This document shows, piece after piece, positions 8,984 through 17,869 of a DNA stretch of 64,000 bases; positions within the stretch are counted from its first letter, which is position 1, and each line of letters opens with the position of its first letter. This DNA comes from Nonomuraea indica (GTDB lineage Bacteria; Actinomycetota; Actinomycetes; Streptosporangiales; Streptosporangiaceae), in the NCBI RefSeq assembly GCF_002850745.1, contig NZ_KZ559470.1, forward strand, positions 182,907 through 246,906, given 5' to 3'. The position numbers and the translations under genes are program-made. The notes beneath the pieces are model-generated. The model had not been told where the DNA came from. It saw only the letters and a program-made list of their open reading frames with translations, and made no database searches.

Positions 8984-9663
8984 TCCGCCCGCTCCTCGCC
9001 GCGCCTGCCCCGGGCACGCGCCCGCCTGCCCTCGTCCGACCCTCATGTCGCATCAGCAGGCCGCGCCCGTGGCGGCGAACCTGCTAGTCGAAACGGTACC
9101 GCTCCCGGGCGGCCCTGAGGTCGCCGTGGCGCGGCTGATCGCGCAACAGGAGCCCCAGGTGTGCCACGGGTGGGAAGGGAGACCGCCGCGCGCGGGGGCG
9201 GCGGGCCGGGCGGAGGGCGGGGATCGCTGGTGGAGCCGGAGGTGGAGCGGCTGGGTGATCCCGCGGACGACGAGGCCGAGGGATCACCCGCGCTGATGGC
9301 GATCCTGCGCACGAGAGCGGGAAGAGGGCCCGGAAACCCTTCGGACCGGACCCGTCTCGTCGGCGGCGAGCGCGGAATTCCGTTGTCTACTGGGCTACCG
9401 GGCCCGTCCCGGGTCCAACCCCCCGCCCGGCTGGGGTGCCCCGACTCGACGGACCGACGGCCCTGCACCTGGCTGTGTGGACGAAGTCACGCTCCGTCAC
9501 GGACGCAGGATCCGACGATGTCAGAGACGGCCAACCGGCCAAGTCCCGTGCTGGACTGCGCAGCAAACTACCGACTCCACCTCAGATGTCAACCGTGTCC
9601 CGATCAGCAGAAACATCAAGTTTTCGCAGGTAGGACATGCTTGGCCTGCCTCGCCAAAGCGAG
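8984..9663. other. Gene-poor gap between lnt and helD
   Basis: About 680 bp. Frames on both strands are proline/arginine-rich shadows without a convincing start site or family, although a 67-codon minus-strand frame at 9084-9287 cannot be excluded. One inverted repeat (gggcccgg/ccgggccc, 9326-9405) was seen. No RNA gene or mobile element was recognised. Confidence 0.5.
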
Positions 9664-12120
9664 TCAGAGCCCATTTGTCGACATATGTCCCTGCCGCGGC
9701 AGGTCGCCGAACGCCTCCGCCAGCGGGCCGGGCAACGGCTCGTCGTACAGGATGCCGAGTCGCTGGGTGGCCCTGGTCAGCGCCACGTAGAGATCGCTCA
9801 GCCCGCGCGGCGACTGGGCGGCGATACCGCCCGGCTCCGCCACGAGCACCGAGTCGAACTCCAGCCCCTTGGCGTCGGCGACCCCCATCACCGTGACCGG
9901 CGCGTCGAGCGCCGCCGCTCCCCCGCTCCGGCCGGTGCCGGGGGCGACCACCACGGCGCCGTCCACGGCCGCGGCGACCCGATCGCCGAGCGGGCCGAGC
10001 AGCGCGTCGGGCACCACGACCGCGACCTTGCCGCCCTCGCCGGCCTCGGCCTTGACCAGCTCGGGCAGCGCGGCGGCCGGCGCGGTCCAGGGGCGGACCC
10101 CGCCCTCGCGGACCGACGCGGGCGCCCGCAGGGCCGGGTCGATGGCGGCGAGCACCCGGGCGGCCACCTCCATGAGCTCGACCGGCGTGCGGTAGTTGAC
10201 GGTGAGCCGCTCCTGCCGCCAGCGCCCCGCCACGTACGGGTCGAGCACCTCGGCCCAGGAGCGGGCGCCCGCCGCCGAGCCGGTCTGCGCGATGTCTCCG
10301 ACGATCGTCATCGACCGGTTGGGCACCCGCCGCATGACGGCCCGCCAGGCCATGGGCGACAGCTCCTGCGCCTCGTCCACGATGACGTGGCCGTAGGCCC
10401 AGGTGCGGTCGGCGGCGGCGCGCTCGGCGGTGGTGAGGTAGGGGCCCTGGCCCCGCTGGCGTTCGGCGAGCCGTTCGGCTTCCATGACGTCGGACAGGCC
10501 CGTCAGCTCCAGCACCTCGCGGGCGTAGGCCAGCTCGGCCTCCCGCTCGTGCTCCTCGGCCTGCCGGGCCGCCGCGAGCTCCTCCTCGGCCTGCAGCGCG
10601 GTGGCGCGCAGCACCTGTTCGTCGATCTCGCCGAGCAGTTCGGCGGCCTCGTCGAGGAGCGGCACGTCGGACTCGGTCCACTCCGCGGCCCGGCCGGCGT
10701 CGCGCCGGAGCAGCGCGCGCTCCTCGCGGGTCAGCGCGGCGGCGGCGTGGCCGAGCCGTTCGGGCGAGCCGTACAGGCCGAGCAGCAGGCGCTGCGGGGT
10801 GAGGTATGGCCAGAGCCGGTTGAGCGCCGCCTTGACCACGGGCTCGGTGCGCAGCTCCTCGCGCAGGTCGGCCAGCTCGTCGTCGTCGATGAGGCCCCTG
10901 CCGAGTTTCTTGGCGGCCTGGCGGGCCAGGGCGTTGAGCACCGACCTGACGAACACGGTGCGGGCCTGGTTGTGCGGGCGGCGCGAGCGGCCGGCCTTGT
11001 GCCGGGCGGCGTCCAGCATGGGACGGTCGATGGTGAGGGTGTAGCGCCCGAGGGCGAGCTCGACGGGCTTGCGCGGCATGCGCTGGCGGTCGCGGACGGC
11101 CCGCGCGATCACTTCGGCCATGCGCGCGTCGCCCTTGAGCGCGGCCACCTCGGGGCGCTCGCGGGCGGTGGCGGTCAGGCCGGGGTAGAGCTCGCCGACC
11201 GTGGACAGCAGCACGTCCGTCTCGCCGAGCGAGGGCAGGACCTGCTCGATGTAGCGCAGGAACGTCGGGTTGGGGCCGAGGATGAGCACGCCGCGGCGCT
11301 CCAGCCGCTCGCGGTGGGTGTAGAGGAGGTAGGCGGCCCGGTGCAGGGCGACGACGGTCTTGCCGGTGCCGGGGCCGCCCTGGACGACGAGGACACCGTT
11401 GAGGTCGGCGCGGATCACCCGGTCCTGCTCGGCCTGGATGGTCGCGACGATGTCGCGCATGCGGCCGGTGCGCCGCTCGTCCAGCGCGGCCAGCAGGGCG
11501 GCCTCGCCGTTGAGCGTGGCGCGGTCGTCGTCGCTCAGCGCGTCGAGGTCGAGCAGGTCGTCGTCCACGCCGACCACCGCGCGGCCCTTGGTCTGCAGGT
11601 GGCGGCGGCGGGTGACGCCCATGGGCGCCGCCGGGGTGGCGCGGTAGAACGGCTGCGCCACGGGGGCCCGCCAGTCGATGAGGAGGCGCTCCTGCTCGTC
11701 GTCGGTGAGCCCGAGCTTGCCGATGTAGAGCCGCCCCTCCTCGACGTGGTCGAGCCGGCCGAACGCCAGGCCGCGCTCCACCGCCCACAGCCGGGCCAGG
11801 CGGGAGGCGTACATCTCGGCGAAGGTGTCGCGTTCGGAGCGGTTCTGCATCGTTCCCACCGCACCCGCGGCCAGCACCTCCTTGAGCCGGCGCTGCGTGC
11901 GCTCGCGCAGCGTGTCGAGGCGCTCGTAGAGGCGGGTGACGTAGTCTTGCTCCCTGGCGAGCTCTGTTTGACGAGTTCCCGCCAGACCATTATTGTTGTT
12001 AATGGGACACTCCGGGCCATTCTGCTTGTTGTTACGACAAACGACGACATTAGCACGCCCGTCGAGGCACTCCCATTCTTCCGCCTCTCCGACGCCTCGC
12101 GTCGCGCCGGCCGCAGTCAC
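9664..12120 (-). CDS. helD: HelD-type UvrD/Rep-like helicase (RNA polymerase recycling factor)
   Basis: An 818-residue superfamily-1 ATPase of the HelD group, which removes stalled RNA polymerase from DNA; actinobacterial members can protect it from rifamycins. Visible parts are the N-terminal coiled-coil arm (ELAREQDYVTRLYERLD to about residue 130), Walker A GGPGTGKTVVALHRAAYLL, the GPNPTFLRYIEQVLPSLGE block, Walker B HVIVDEAQELSP, VGDIAQTGS, and the motifs NYRTPVELM and DLYVALTRATQRLG. The frame is open to a GTG at 12120, but the first ~50 residues (including a run of Asn) are unlike the family and come from AT-richer DNA, so the true start may be nearer the arm. I found no rifamycin-associated element upstream. 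Confidence 0.88.
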   Translation of the reverse strand: MTAAGATRGVGEAEEWECLDGRANVVVCRNNKQNGPECPINNNNGLAGTRQTELAREQDYVTRLYERLDTLRERTQRRLKEVLAAGAVGTMQNRSERDTFAEMYASRLARLWAVERGLAFGRLDHVEEGRLYIGKLGLTDDEQERLLIDWRAPVAQPFYRATPAAPMGVTRRRHLQTKGRAVVGVDDDLLDLDALSDDDRATLNGEAALLAALDERRTGRMRDIVATIQAEQDRVIRADLNGVLVVQGGPGTGKTVVALHRAAYLLYTHRERLERRGVLILGPNPTFLRYIEQVLPSLGETDVLLSTVGELYPGLTATARERPEVAALKGDARMAEVIARAVRDRQRMPRKPVELALGRYTLTIDRPMLDAARHKAGRSRRPHNQARTVFVRSVLNALARQAAKKLGRGLIDDDELADLREELRTEPVVKAALNRLWPYLTPQRLLLGLYGSPERLGHAAAALTREERALLRRDAGRAAEWTESDVPLLDEAAELLGEIDEQVLRATALQAEEELAAARQAEEHEREAELAYAREVLELTGLSDVMEAERLAERQRGQGPYLTTAERAAADRTWAYGHVIVDEAQELSPMAWRAVMRRVPNRSMTIVGDIAQTGSAAGARSWAEVLDPYVAGRWRQERLTVNYRTPVELMEVAARVLAAIDPALRAPASVREGGVRPWTAPAAALPELVKAEAGEGGKVAVVVPDALLGPLGDRVAAAVDGAVVVAPGTGRSGGAAALDAPVTVMGVADAKGLEFDSVLVAEPGGIAAQSPRGLSDLYVALTRATQRLGILYDEPLPGPLAEAFGDLPRQGHMSTNGL

Positions 12121-12174
12121 GGCTTGGTTTCACCTCTTGACCTCAGGGCCCTGGACTCCTTACGTTCACCTCTA

Positions 12175-12193
12175 GTTAGGAAAGTTTCCTAAC
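12175..12193. promoter_or_regulatory. Operator of the ROK repressor
   Basis: A perfect 9-bp inverted repeat around one central base, gttaggaaagtttcctaac, ends 19 bp before the start of the ROK gene. The TTAGGAAA/TTTCCTAA arms resemble operators of actinobacterial ROK regulators, so autoregulation and control of the downstream sugar operon are likely. Confidence 0.75.
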
Positions 12194-12212
12194 TTCGAGC
12201 GAAGGAGGACGT

Positions 12213-13412
12213 GTGAGCAGTCCTGTGCCGGGGACTCCGAGCCTGCTCCGCGCGATCAACGACCGCGCGGCGCTGCAGGCGCTCCTGGAGCGGGGGCCGC
12301 TGACCCGTCCGGAGATCGGCGCCCTGACCGGCCTGTCCAAGCCGACCGCCTCCCAGCTCCTGGCCCGCCTGCAGGAGGCGGGGCTGGTGGTGCTGGACGG
12401 CATCAGGGAAGGCCTGCCGGGCCGTACGGCGGAGCTCTACCGGATCAACCCGGCCGCGGCGTACGCGGGCGCGCTCGACGTCACGCCCGGCCGGATCGAG
12501 GCCCGCGTCGCCGACATCACCGGGGCGATCGTCGGCGAGCACACCCTTCCCACTCCGCGCAGGCCGGCCGGCGAACTGGTCGACCGGCTGCGCGCCGCGC
12601 TGGACGGCGCCGGCCCGCCCGGTCCGCTGCGGCAGGTGGTGATCGGCGTGCAGGCGGCGATCGACCCGTCCACCGGCCGGCTCGGCTACGCCACCGCCAA
12701 GGACATGCCGGGCTGGCACATCCCGGACCTGGTGCCCACCCTGTCACGAGGGCTCGGCGTGCCCGTCGCGGTCGAGAACAACGTCAACCTCGTCGCGCTC
12801 GCCGAACAGGCCCACGGCGCCGCCCACGACCACCCGGACTTCGTGCTGCTGTGGGCCGACGAGGGCATCGGCTCGGCCATCGTGCTCGGCGGCCGGATGC
12901 ACCGCGGCGCCACGGGCGGCGCGGGCGAGGTCGGCTACATGCCCACCCCGGGCGCGCCGACGGCCCGCGAGGCCGGACGGCTCGCCAACCACGGCTACCA
13001 GGCGCTCACCGGCGGCCAGGCGGTGCTGAAGCTGCTGCGCTCGTACGGCGTGCGCGGCCCGGACTTCCGCCAGGCCGTCGCGAACGCGGTGCGCCTGGCC
13101 CAGGGCGGCGGCCAGCGGGCCGACGACGCGCGGGCGGGGCTGCGCGACATCGCCGCCCGGCTGGCCGTGGGCCTGGCCGCCATCACCTCCGTCGTCGATC
13201 CCGGCCTCATCGTGCTGACCGGCGGCGTCGTGCTGTCCGGCGGCGAGACCCTGCGCGAGCTGATCGAGCACGAGCTGCACGCGCTGACCATCCCCCGACC
13301 CCAGGTGCGGCTGTCGAGCGTCGACGGCAACCCCGTGCTGGCCGGGGCGCTCGACCTGGCCCTCGCCACGGCCCGTGACGAGGTCTTCCGTTCCACGGTA
13401 GTCCCCACATGA
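12213..13412 (+). CDS. ROK family transcriptional repressor of the sugar operon
   Basis: A 399-residue regulator starting with GTG after AGGAGG at 12203-12208. Residues about 10-75 form the winged helix-turn-helix (LTRPEIGALTGLSKPTASQLLARLQEAGLV). The rest is the ROK sugar-kinase fold: VVIGVQAAID, VAVENNVNLVALAEQ, GIGSAIVLGGRMHRGATGGA with the ROK glycine/glutamate motif (GGAGEVGYMP), and VVDPGLIVLTGGVV. The usual CxCGxxGCxE zinc motif is replaced by a segment without cysteines (TPGAPTAREAGRLAN), so this member probably lacks zinc. It precedes the transport genes by 16 bp. Ligand is likely the imported sugar or its phosphate. Confidence 0.92.
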   Translation: MSSPVPGTPSLLRAINDRAALQALLERGPLTRPEIGALTGLSKPTASQLLARLQEAGLVVLDGIREGLPGRTAELYRINPAAAYAGALDVTPGRIEARVADITGAIVGEHTLPTPRRPAGELVDRLRAALDGAGPPGPLRQVVIGVQAAIDPSTGRLGYATAKDMPGWHIPDLVPTLSRGLGVPVAVENNVNLVALAEQAHGAAHDHPDFVLLWADEGIGSAIVLGGRMHRGATGGAGEVGYMPTPGAPTAREAGRLANHGYQALTGGQAVLKLLRSYGVRGPDFRQAVANAVRLAQGGGQRADDARAGLRDIAARLAVGLAAITSVVDPGLIVLTGGVVLSGGETLRELIEHELHALTIPRPQVRLSSVDGNPVLAGALDLALATARDEVFRSTVVPT

Positions 13413-13428
13413 TCAGGAGGCACCCCCC

Positions 13429-14772
13429 GTGCGCTTCGTCCCCCTCGCGGCAGCCGGCCTCACGGCCCTGGCGCTGACCGCCTGCACCGCGGGCAAGGAG
13501 GCGGCGCCGTCGCTCGGCGCGCAGCCCAAACCCTCCGGCTCGGCCTCGCAGGCCCTGCCGGCCGCGACCCTCGAACTGTGGCACGGCTTCTCCACCGACG
13601 CCGAGGTCAAGGCCTTCGAGGACGCCATCGCGGGCTTCAACAAGAAGTTCCCCCAGATCAAGGTGAAGGCCACCAAGGGGGTCCAGGACGACCAGATCAC
13701 CCAGGCCATCCGGGGCGGCAGGGCGCCCGACGTGGCGGCCTCCTTCACCACCGACAACGTCGCCCAGTGGTGCCGGTCGGGATCGTTCCAGGACCTCACG
13801 CCGGTCATCGAGCAGGACGGCATCGACCTGACTGTGCTGCCGGAGGTGTCGCGCACCTACACCGCGTTCGAGGGCAAGCGCTGCACGATGCCGCTGCTCG
13901 CCGACGCGTACGGCCTCTACTACAACAAGTCCCTGATGAAGGGCGAGCAGCCGCCCAGGACGCTGTCGGAGCTGACCGCGCTGACCAAGAAGCTCACGGT
14001 CCGCGACGCGAACGGCGACATCAAGGTGGCCGGGTTCATCCCGAGCTTCCAGTACTACGAGAACTCCCCCAGCCACATGGGCCCGATGGTCGGCGCGAAG
14101 TGGTACAACCCCGACGGCACCTCGGCGATCGGCTCCGACCCTGCCTGGAAGCAGCTGCTGACCTGGCAGAAGGAGCTCGTGGACTGGTACGGCTACGACA
14201 AGCTGGAGAAGTTCCGCAAGAGCCTCGGCGACGAGTGGAGCGCCGAGCATCCCTTCTTCAAGGGCAAGGTCGCCATGATCCTCGACGGCGAGTGGCGCAA
14301 CGCCATGATCGCCAATGATCCCCAGGCGAAGGACATGGACTACGGCACGGCCCCGTTGCCGGTGGCCGACGACAAGCCCGACCTGTACGGCAGCGGCTTC
14401 ACCGCCGGGACCGTGATCGGCGTGCCGAAGGGCGCCAGGCACCCCCAGCACGCCTGGGAGCTGGTCAAGCACCTGACGACCGACACGGACTCGCTGGTGA
14501 CCCTGTCGAACGCGCTGCGCAACGTGCCCACGACCAAGGCGGCCATGGAGTCGCCGAAGCTGGCCGAGGACGCCAACTTCAAGACGTTCCTCGACATCTT
14601 CGCCCACCCGAAGACCTCGACGCTGCCGGCCAACGTCAACAGCGTCTTCAACCAGGAGGCCATGTCCACCTTCCTGGCCCGGTGGGAGAAGGGCGCCGTG
14701 CCCGACCTGGACGCGGGACTGAAGTCCGTGGACAAGCAGATCGACGACAAGCTGAAGCTGTCCGGGGGCTGA
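13429..14772 (+). CDS. Carbohydrate ABC transporter substrate-binding lipoprotein
   Basis: A 447-residue family-1 extracellular solute-binding protein. The GTG start at 13429 is preceded by AGGAGG. The leader ends with the lipobox LTAC, so Cys19 would be lipidated, fitting the lnt gene in this window. Typical features are LELWHGFSTDAEVKAFEDA, PDVAASFTTDNVAQWC, GLYYNKSLM and the WELVKHL segment near the C-terminus. It delivers sugar to the two permeases that follow; the gap to the first is 6 bp. Binding-site residues do not let me name the sugar; the downstream GH4 enzyme suggests a beta- or alpha-linked di- or oligosaccharide. Confidence 0.93.
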   Translation: MRFVPLAAAGLTALALTACTAGKEAAPSLGAQPKPSGSASQALPAATLELWHGFSTDAEVKAFEDAIAGFNKKFPQIKVKATKGVQDDQITQAIRGGRAPDVAASFTTDNVAQWCRSGSFQDLTPVIEQDGIDLTVLPEVSRTYTAFEGKRCTMPLLADAYGLYYNKSLMKGEQPPRTLSELTALTKKLTVRDANGDIKVAGFIPSFQYYENSPSHMGPMVGAKWYNPDGTSAIGSDPAWKQLLTWQKELVDWYGYDKLEKFRKSLGDEWSAEHPFFKGKVAMILDGEWRNAMIANDPQAKDMDYGTAPLPVADDKPDLYGSGFTAGTVIGVPKGARHPQHAWELVKHLTTDTDSLVTLSNALRNVPTTKAAMESPKLAEDANFKTFLDIFAHPKTSTLPANVNSVFNQEAMSTFLARWEKGAVPDLDAGLKSVDKQIDDKLKLSGG

Positions 14773-14778
14773 TCCGCG

Positions 14779-15720
14779 ATGGCTTCCGTCTCCCACGCCG
14801 CCACCCCCCGGTGGCGGCGCGGCGAGGGCCTGCGGGCCCTGTTGTGGCTGTCACCCTGGCTGGTCGGCGTGTCGGTGTTCTTCGTCTATCCGCTGTTGGC
14901 CACGGTCTACTTCTCCTTCCACCGCTACGACCTGTTCACGCTGGAGTTCGTCGGGCTGGACAACTACCGCTACCTGCTCAACGACCCCAGGGTGGTGACG
15001 TCGGCGCGCAACACGCTGTGGCTGGTGGCCTTCATGGTGCCGGCGCAGGTGCTGTTCGCGCTGGGGCTGGCCCAGCTCGTCACCATGCTCAAGGCCGGGG
15101 TCGGGCTGTTCCGGACGATCTTCTACCTGCCGACGCTGGTGCCGGCGGTGGCCGGGACGGTGACGTTCGTGTTCCTCATGAACCCGGGGACCGGGCCGTG
15201 GAACCAGTTCCTCGCCCTGGTCGGCGTCACCGGACCCGACTGGTTCGGCGACCCGGCCTGGTCCAAGCCGAGCCTGACGCTGCTGGCGCTGTGGGGCTGC
15301 GGCAACACCATGATGATCTTCCTGGCGGCCCTGCTCGACGTGCCCAGGCACCTGTACGAGGCCGCCGCCATCGACGGGGCCGGGCCGTGGCGGCGCTTCC
15401 GCAGCGTCACGCTGCCGGTGATCTCGCCGGTGCTCATGTTCTCCGCGATCACGGGGGTGATCTACGCGCTGCAGTACTTCACCCAGGCCATGATCGCCTC
15501 CCGGGTGGCGTCGGGCGCGACCGACTCGGCCGGCTCCGCCTTCGTCCCCGGCTACCCGGACGAGTCGCTGCTCACGTTGCCGCAGTGGCTCTTCCACGTC
15601 GGGTTCCGCGACTTCAGCATGGGATACGCCTGCGTGCTGGCGCTGCTGCTGTTCGGCACGTCGATGATCTTCACGTTGGTCCTGCTGCGCCAGTTCCGCC
15701 GTGCCGAGGAGGGCTCGTGA
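14779..15720 (+). CDS. Sugar ABC transporter permease, MalF type
   Basis: A 313-residue inner-membrane protein with six or so helices and the EAA-type coupling loop (YEAAAIDGAGPWRRFRSVTL) that docks to the ATPase. The first helix (LLWLSPWLVGVSVFFVYPLL) and QYFTQAMIAS are typical of MalF-like subunits. Its stop (TGA, 15718-15720) overlaps the GTG start of the second permease. No ATPase gene is in the operon; actinomycetes commonly serve several such transporters with a shared MsiK/MalK-type ATPase. Confidence 0.94.
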   Translation: MASVSHAATPRWRRGEGLRALLWLSPWLVGVSVFFVYPLLATVYFSFHRYDLFTLEFVGLDNYRYLLNDPRVVTSARNTLWLVAFMVPAQVLFALGLAQLVTMLKAGVGLFRTIFYLPTLVPAVAGTVTFVFLMNPGTGPWNQFLALVGVTGPDWFGDPAWSKPSLTLLALWGCGNTMMIFLAALLDVPRHLYEAAAIDGAGPWRRFRSVTLPVISPVLMFSAITGVIYALQYFTQAMIASRVASGATDSAGSAFVPGYPDESLLTLPQWLFHVGFRDFSMGYACVLALLLFGTSMIFTLVLLRQFRRAEEGS

Positions 15721-16610
15721 GCGTCACCGTCACCGCGTCGTCCCCCGCCGCCCTGCGGGGTGCGCGCCGCGCCGGCGCCGGCGCGCGCCGGCGCCGGGTC
15801 CTCATGTGGGTCGCCACGCACGCGCTCGCCCTCGCGCTGGCCCTGATGTTCCTGGCACCGGCGGTCTTCCTGTCGCTGACGGCGCTGATGACCGACGAGC
15901 AGGCCCTGACCAGCCGGCTGTGGCCGCACACCTGGAACTGGGACAACTTCGCCACCGTCTTCGCCAAGTCGCAGCTGCTGCGCTGGACGGCCAACACCCT
16001 GCTGTACGCCACCCTCGGCACCGTGTTCATGCTGGTGTCGTCAGTGCCGGTGGCGTACGCGCTGGCGAGGTTCCGCTTCCGCGGCCGGCGGCCGGCGTTC
16101 CTGCTGGTGATCACCACGATGATGCTGCCGCCGCAGGTCGTCGCGGTGCCCGTCTACCTGCTGTGGGCGCGGGCGGGGCTGACCGACAGCCTGTGGCCGC
16201 TGATCCTGCCGATGCTGCTGGGCGACGCCTACTCGATCTTCCTGCTGCGCCAGTTCCTCATCACGATCCCCCGCGACTACACCGACGCCGCGCGGGTCGA
16301 CGGCTGCTCCGACCTGCGGACGCTGCTGCGGGTCGTGCTGCCGATGGCGCGGCCGGCCATCGCGGCCGTCGCGCTGTTCCAGTTCTTCTACTGCTGGAAC
16401 GACTACTACGGGCCGCTGCTGTACGGCGGAGTGGCCCAGGACGGCTGGACCCTGTCGGTGGGGCTGGCCACGTTCAAGGCGTTCCACAGTGTCCAGTGGA
16501 ACCTCACCATGGCCGCCACGCTGCTGGTGACGGCCCCGGTGATCGTGTTGTTCTTCTTCGCCCAGAGGGTCTTCATCGAGGGCGTCACGCTGACAGGAGT
16601 GAAGGGTTGA
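15717..16610 (+). CDS. Sugar ABC transporter permease, MalG type
   Basis: A 297-residue permease that begins at GTG 15717 inside the last codons of the preceding gene (GTGA overlap). It shows the six helices of the MalG group, the EAA-like loop (YTDAARVDGCSDLRTLLRVV) and the PxxA/FFYCWNDYYGPLLY segment of second subunits. The N-terminus is Arg/Ala-rich. Its stop overlaps the start of the GH4 gene. With the MalF-type partner it forms the channel through which the lipoprotein delivers sugar. Confidence 0.94.
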   Translation: MSVTVTASSPAALRGARRAGAGARRRRVLMWVATHALALALALMFLAPAVFLSLTALMTDEQALTSRLWPHTWNWDNFATVFAKSQLLRWTANTLLYATLGTVFMLVSSVPVAYALARFRFRGRRPAFLLVITTMMLPPQVVAVPVYLLWARAGLTDSLWPLILPMLLGDAYSIFLLRQFLITIPRDYTDAARVDGCSDLRTLLRVVLPMARPAIAAVALFQFFYCWNDYYGPLLYGGVAQDGWTLSVGLATFKAFHSVQWNLTMAATLLVTAPVIVLFFFAQRVFIEGVTLTGVKG

Positions 16611-17869
16611 AACTCGCCGTGGTCGGGGGCGGCTCGACGTACACGCCGGAGCTGGTCGACGGGTTCGCGCGGCTGCGCGACGAGCTGCCGGTGACCGAGA
16701 TCGCCTTGATCGACCCGAACGGGCGGCGGCTGGAGCCGGTCGCGGGAATGGCGCGGCGGATGCTCGCGCACGCCGGGCATCCCGGCCGGGTGACGGCGAC
16801 CTCCTCGGTCGAGGAGGGCGTCGCGGGCGCGCAGGCCGTGCTGGTCCAGCTCAGGGTGGGCGGGCAGGCGGCGCGCGAGGTGGACGAGACGCTGCCGCCG
16901 CGCTGCGGCTGCGTCGGCCAGGAGACGACGGGCGCGGGCGGGCTGGCCAAGGCGCTGCGCACCGTGCCGGTCGTGCTGGAGATCGCCGACGTGGTGCGGC
17001 GCAACGCGCCGGAGGCGTGGATCGTCGACTTCACCAACCCGGTCGGCATCGTCACCCGGGCGCTGCTGGACGCCGGGCACCGGGCGATCGGGCTGTGCAA
17101 CGTGGCCATCGGCTTCCAGCGGCGCTTCGCCGGCCTCCTGGGGGTGCCGCCGTCGCGCGTGTCGCTCGGCCACGTGGGGCTGAACCACCTGACGTGGGAA
17201 CGGTCGGTCCACCTGGACGGGCGGGACGTGCTGCCGTCGCTGCTGGCCACGCACGGCCGGGAGATCGCCGACGCGGTCGGCCTGCGCCCGGAGCTGGTCC
17301 GGCGGCTGGGCGCGGTGCCGTCGTACTACCTGCGCTACTTCTACGCGCACGACGCCGTCGTCGAGGAGCAGCGCTCCAAGCCGCCCCGGGCCGCCGAGGT
17401 GGCGGCCATGGAGGCGGAACTGCTGCAGCTGTACGCGGACCCGTCGCTGGTCACCAAGCCCGAGCTGCTGGCCGAGCGTGGCGGCGCCTACTACTCCGAG
17501 GCGGCGGTGGCGCTCATCGCGTCGCTGCTCGGCGACCGGGGCGACGTCCAGGTGGTCAACGTGCGCAACGACGGCACGCTGCCCTTCCTCGACGCCGACG
17601 CGGTGATCGAGGTGCCCGCCGCCGTGTCGGCCGCGGGCGCCAGGCCGCTGCCGGTGGAGCCGGTCGAGCCGCTGTACGCGGGGCTGATCGGGCACGTGTC
17701 GGCGTACGAGACGCTCGCCCTGGAGGCGGCCAGGCACGGCGGCGCCGACCGGGTGCGCGACGCCCTGCTCGCCCACCCGCTGGTCGGTCAGGACGCGGTC
17801 GCCGAGGAGCTGACCGGGCTGCTGCTGGAGGCCAACCGCTCCTTCCTGCCGTGGACGGTGCGTCCGTGA
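16607..17869 (+). CDS. GH4 family glycosidase, probable 6-phospho-beta-glucosidase
   Basis: A 420-residue NAD- and metal-dependent glycoside hydrolase family 4 enzyme. The start is TTG at 16607, overlapping the permease stop, with AGGAGTGAAGG upstream. The Rossmann motif is VVGGGSTYTPELVDG; TNPVGIVTRAL, GLCNVAIG (metal-site Cys) and GHVGLNHLTWE (metal-site His) follow. The GSTYTPEL signature and overall text place it with 6-phospho-beta-glucosidases rather than alpha-galactosidases. Such enzymes usually act on phosphorylated disaccharides from PTS uptake; here uptake is by an ABC system, so the adjacent sugar kinase may supply the phosphate. Substrate specificity is inferred. Confidence 0.88.
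   Translation: MKLAVVGGGSTYTPELVDGFARLRDELPVTEIALIDPNGRRLEPVAGMARRMLAHAGHPGRVTATSSVEEGVAGAQAVLVQLRVGGQAAREVDETLPPRCGCVGQETTGAGGLAKALRTVPVVLEIADVVRRNAPEAWIVDFTNPVGIVTRALLDAGHRAIGLCNVAIGFQRRFAGLLGVPPSRVSLGHVGLNHLTWERSVHLDGRDVLPSLLATHGREIADAVGLRPELVRRLGAVPSYYLRYFYAHDAVVEEQRSKPPRAAEVAAMEAELLQLYADPSLVTKPELLAERGGAYYSEAAVALIASLLGDRGDVQVVNVRNDGTLPFLDADAVIEVPAAVSAAGARPLPVEPVEPLYAGLIGHVSAYETLALEAARHGGADRVRDALLAHPLVGQDAVAEELTGLLLEANRSFLPWTVRP

Noticed and set aside
9326..9405. tRNA-like stretch on the minus strand (7-bp acceptor-like arms gggcccg/cgggccc, D-arm-like agcccagtagac)
   Set aside because: No T-arm can be formed and no anticodon stem fits; it is a chance inverted repeat in GC-rich DNA.
9043..9468. 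Possible 141-codon minus-strand gene upstream of lnt
   Set aside because: Translation is Pro/Arg/Ser/Gly filler without a ribosome-binding site or recognisable motif.
12121..12212. Rifamycin-associated element upstream of helD
   Set aside because: The known 19-bp element was not found; the only palindrome there is the ROK operator.
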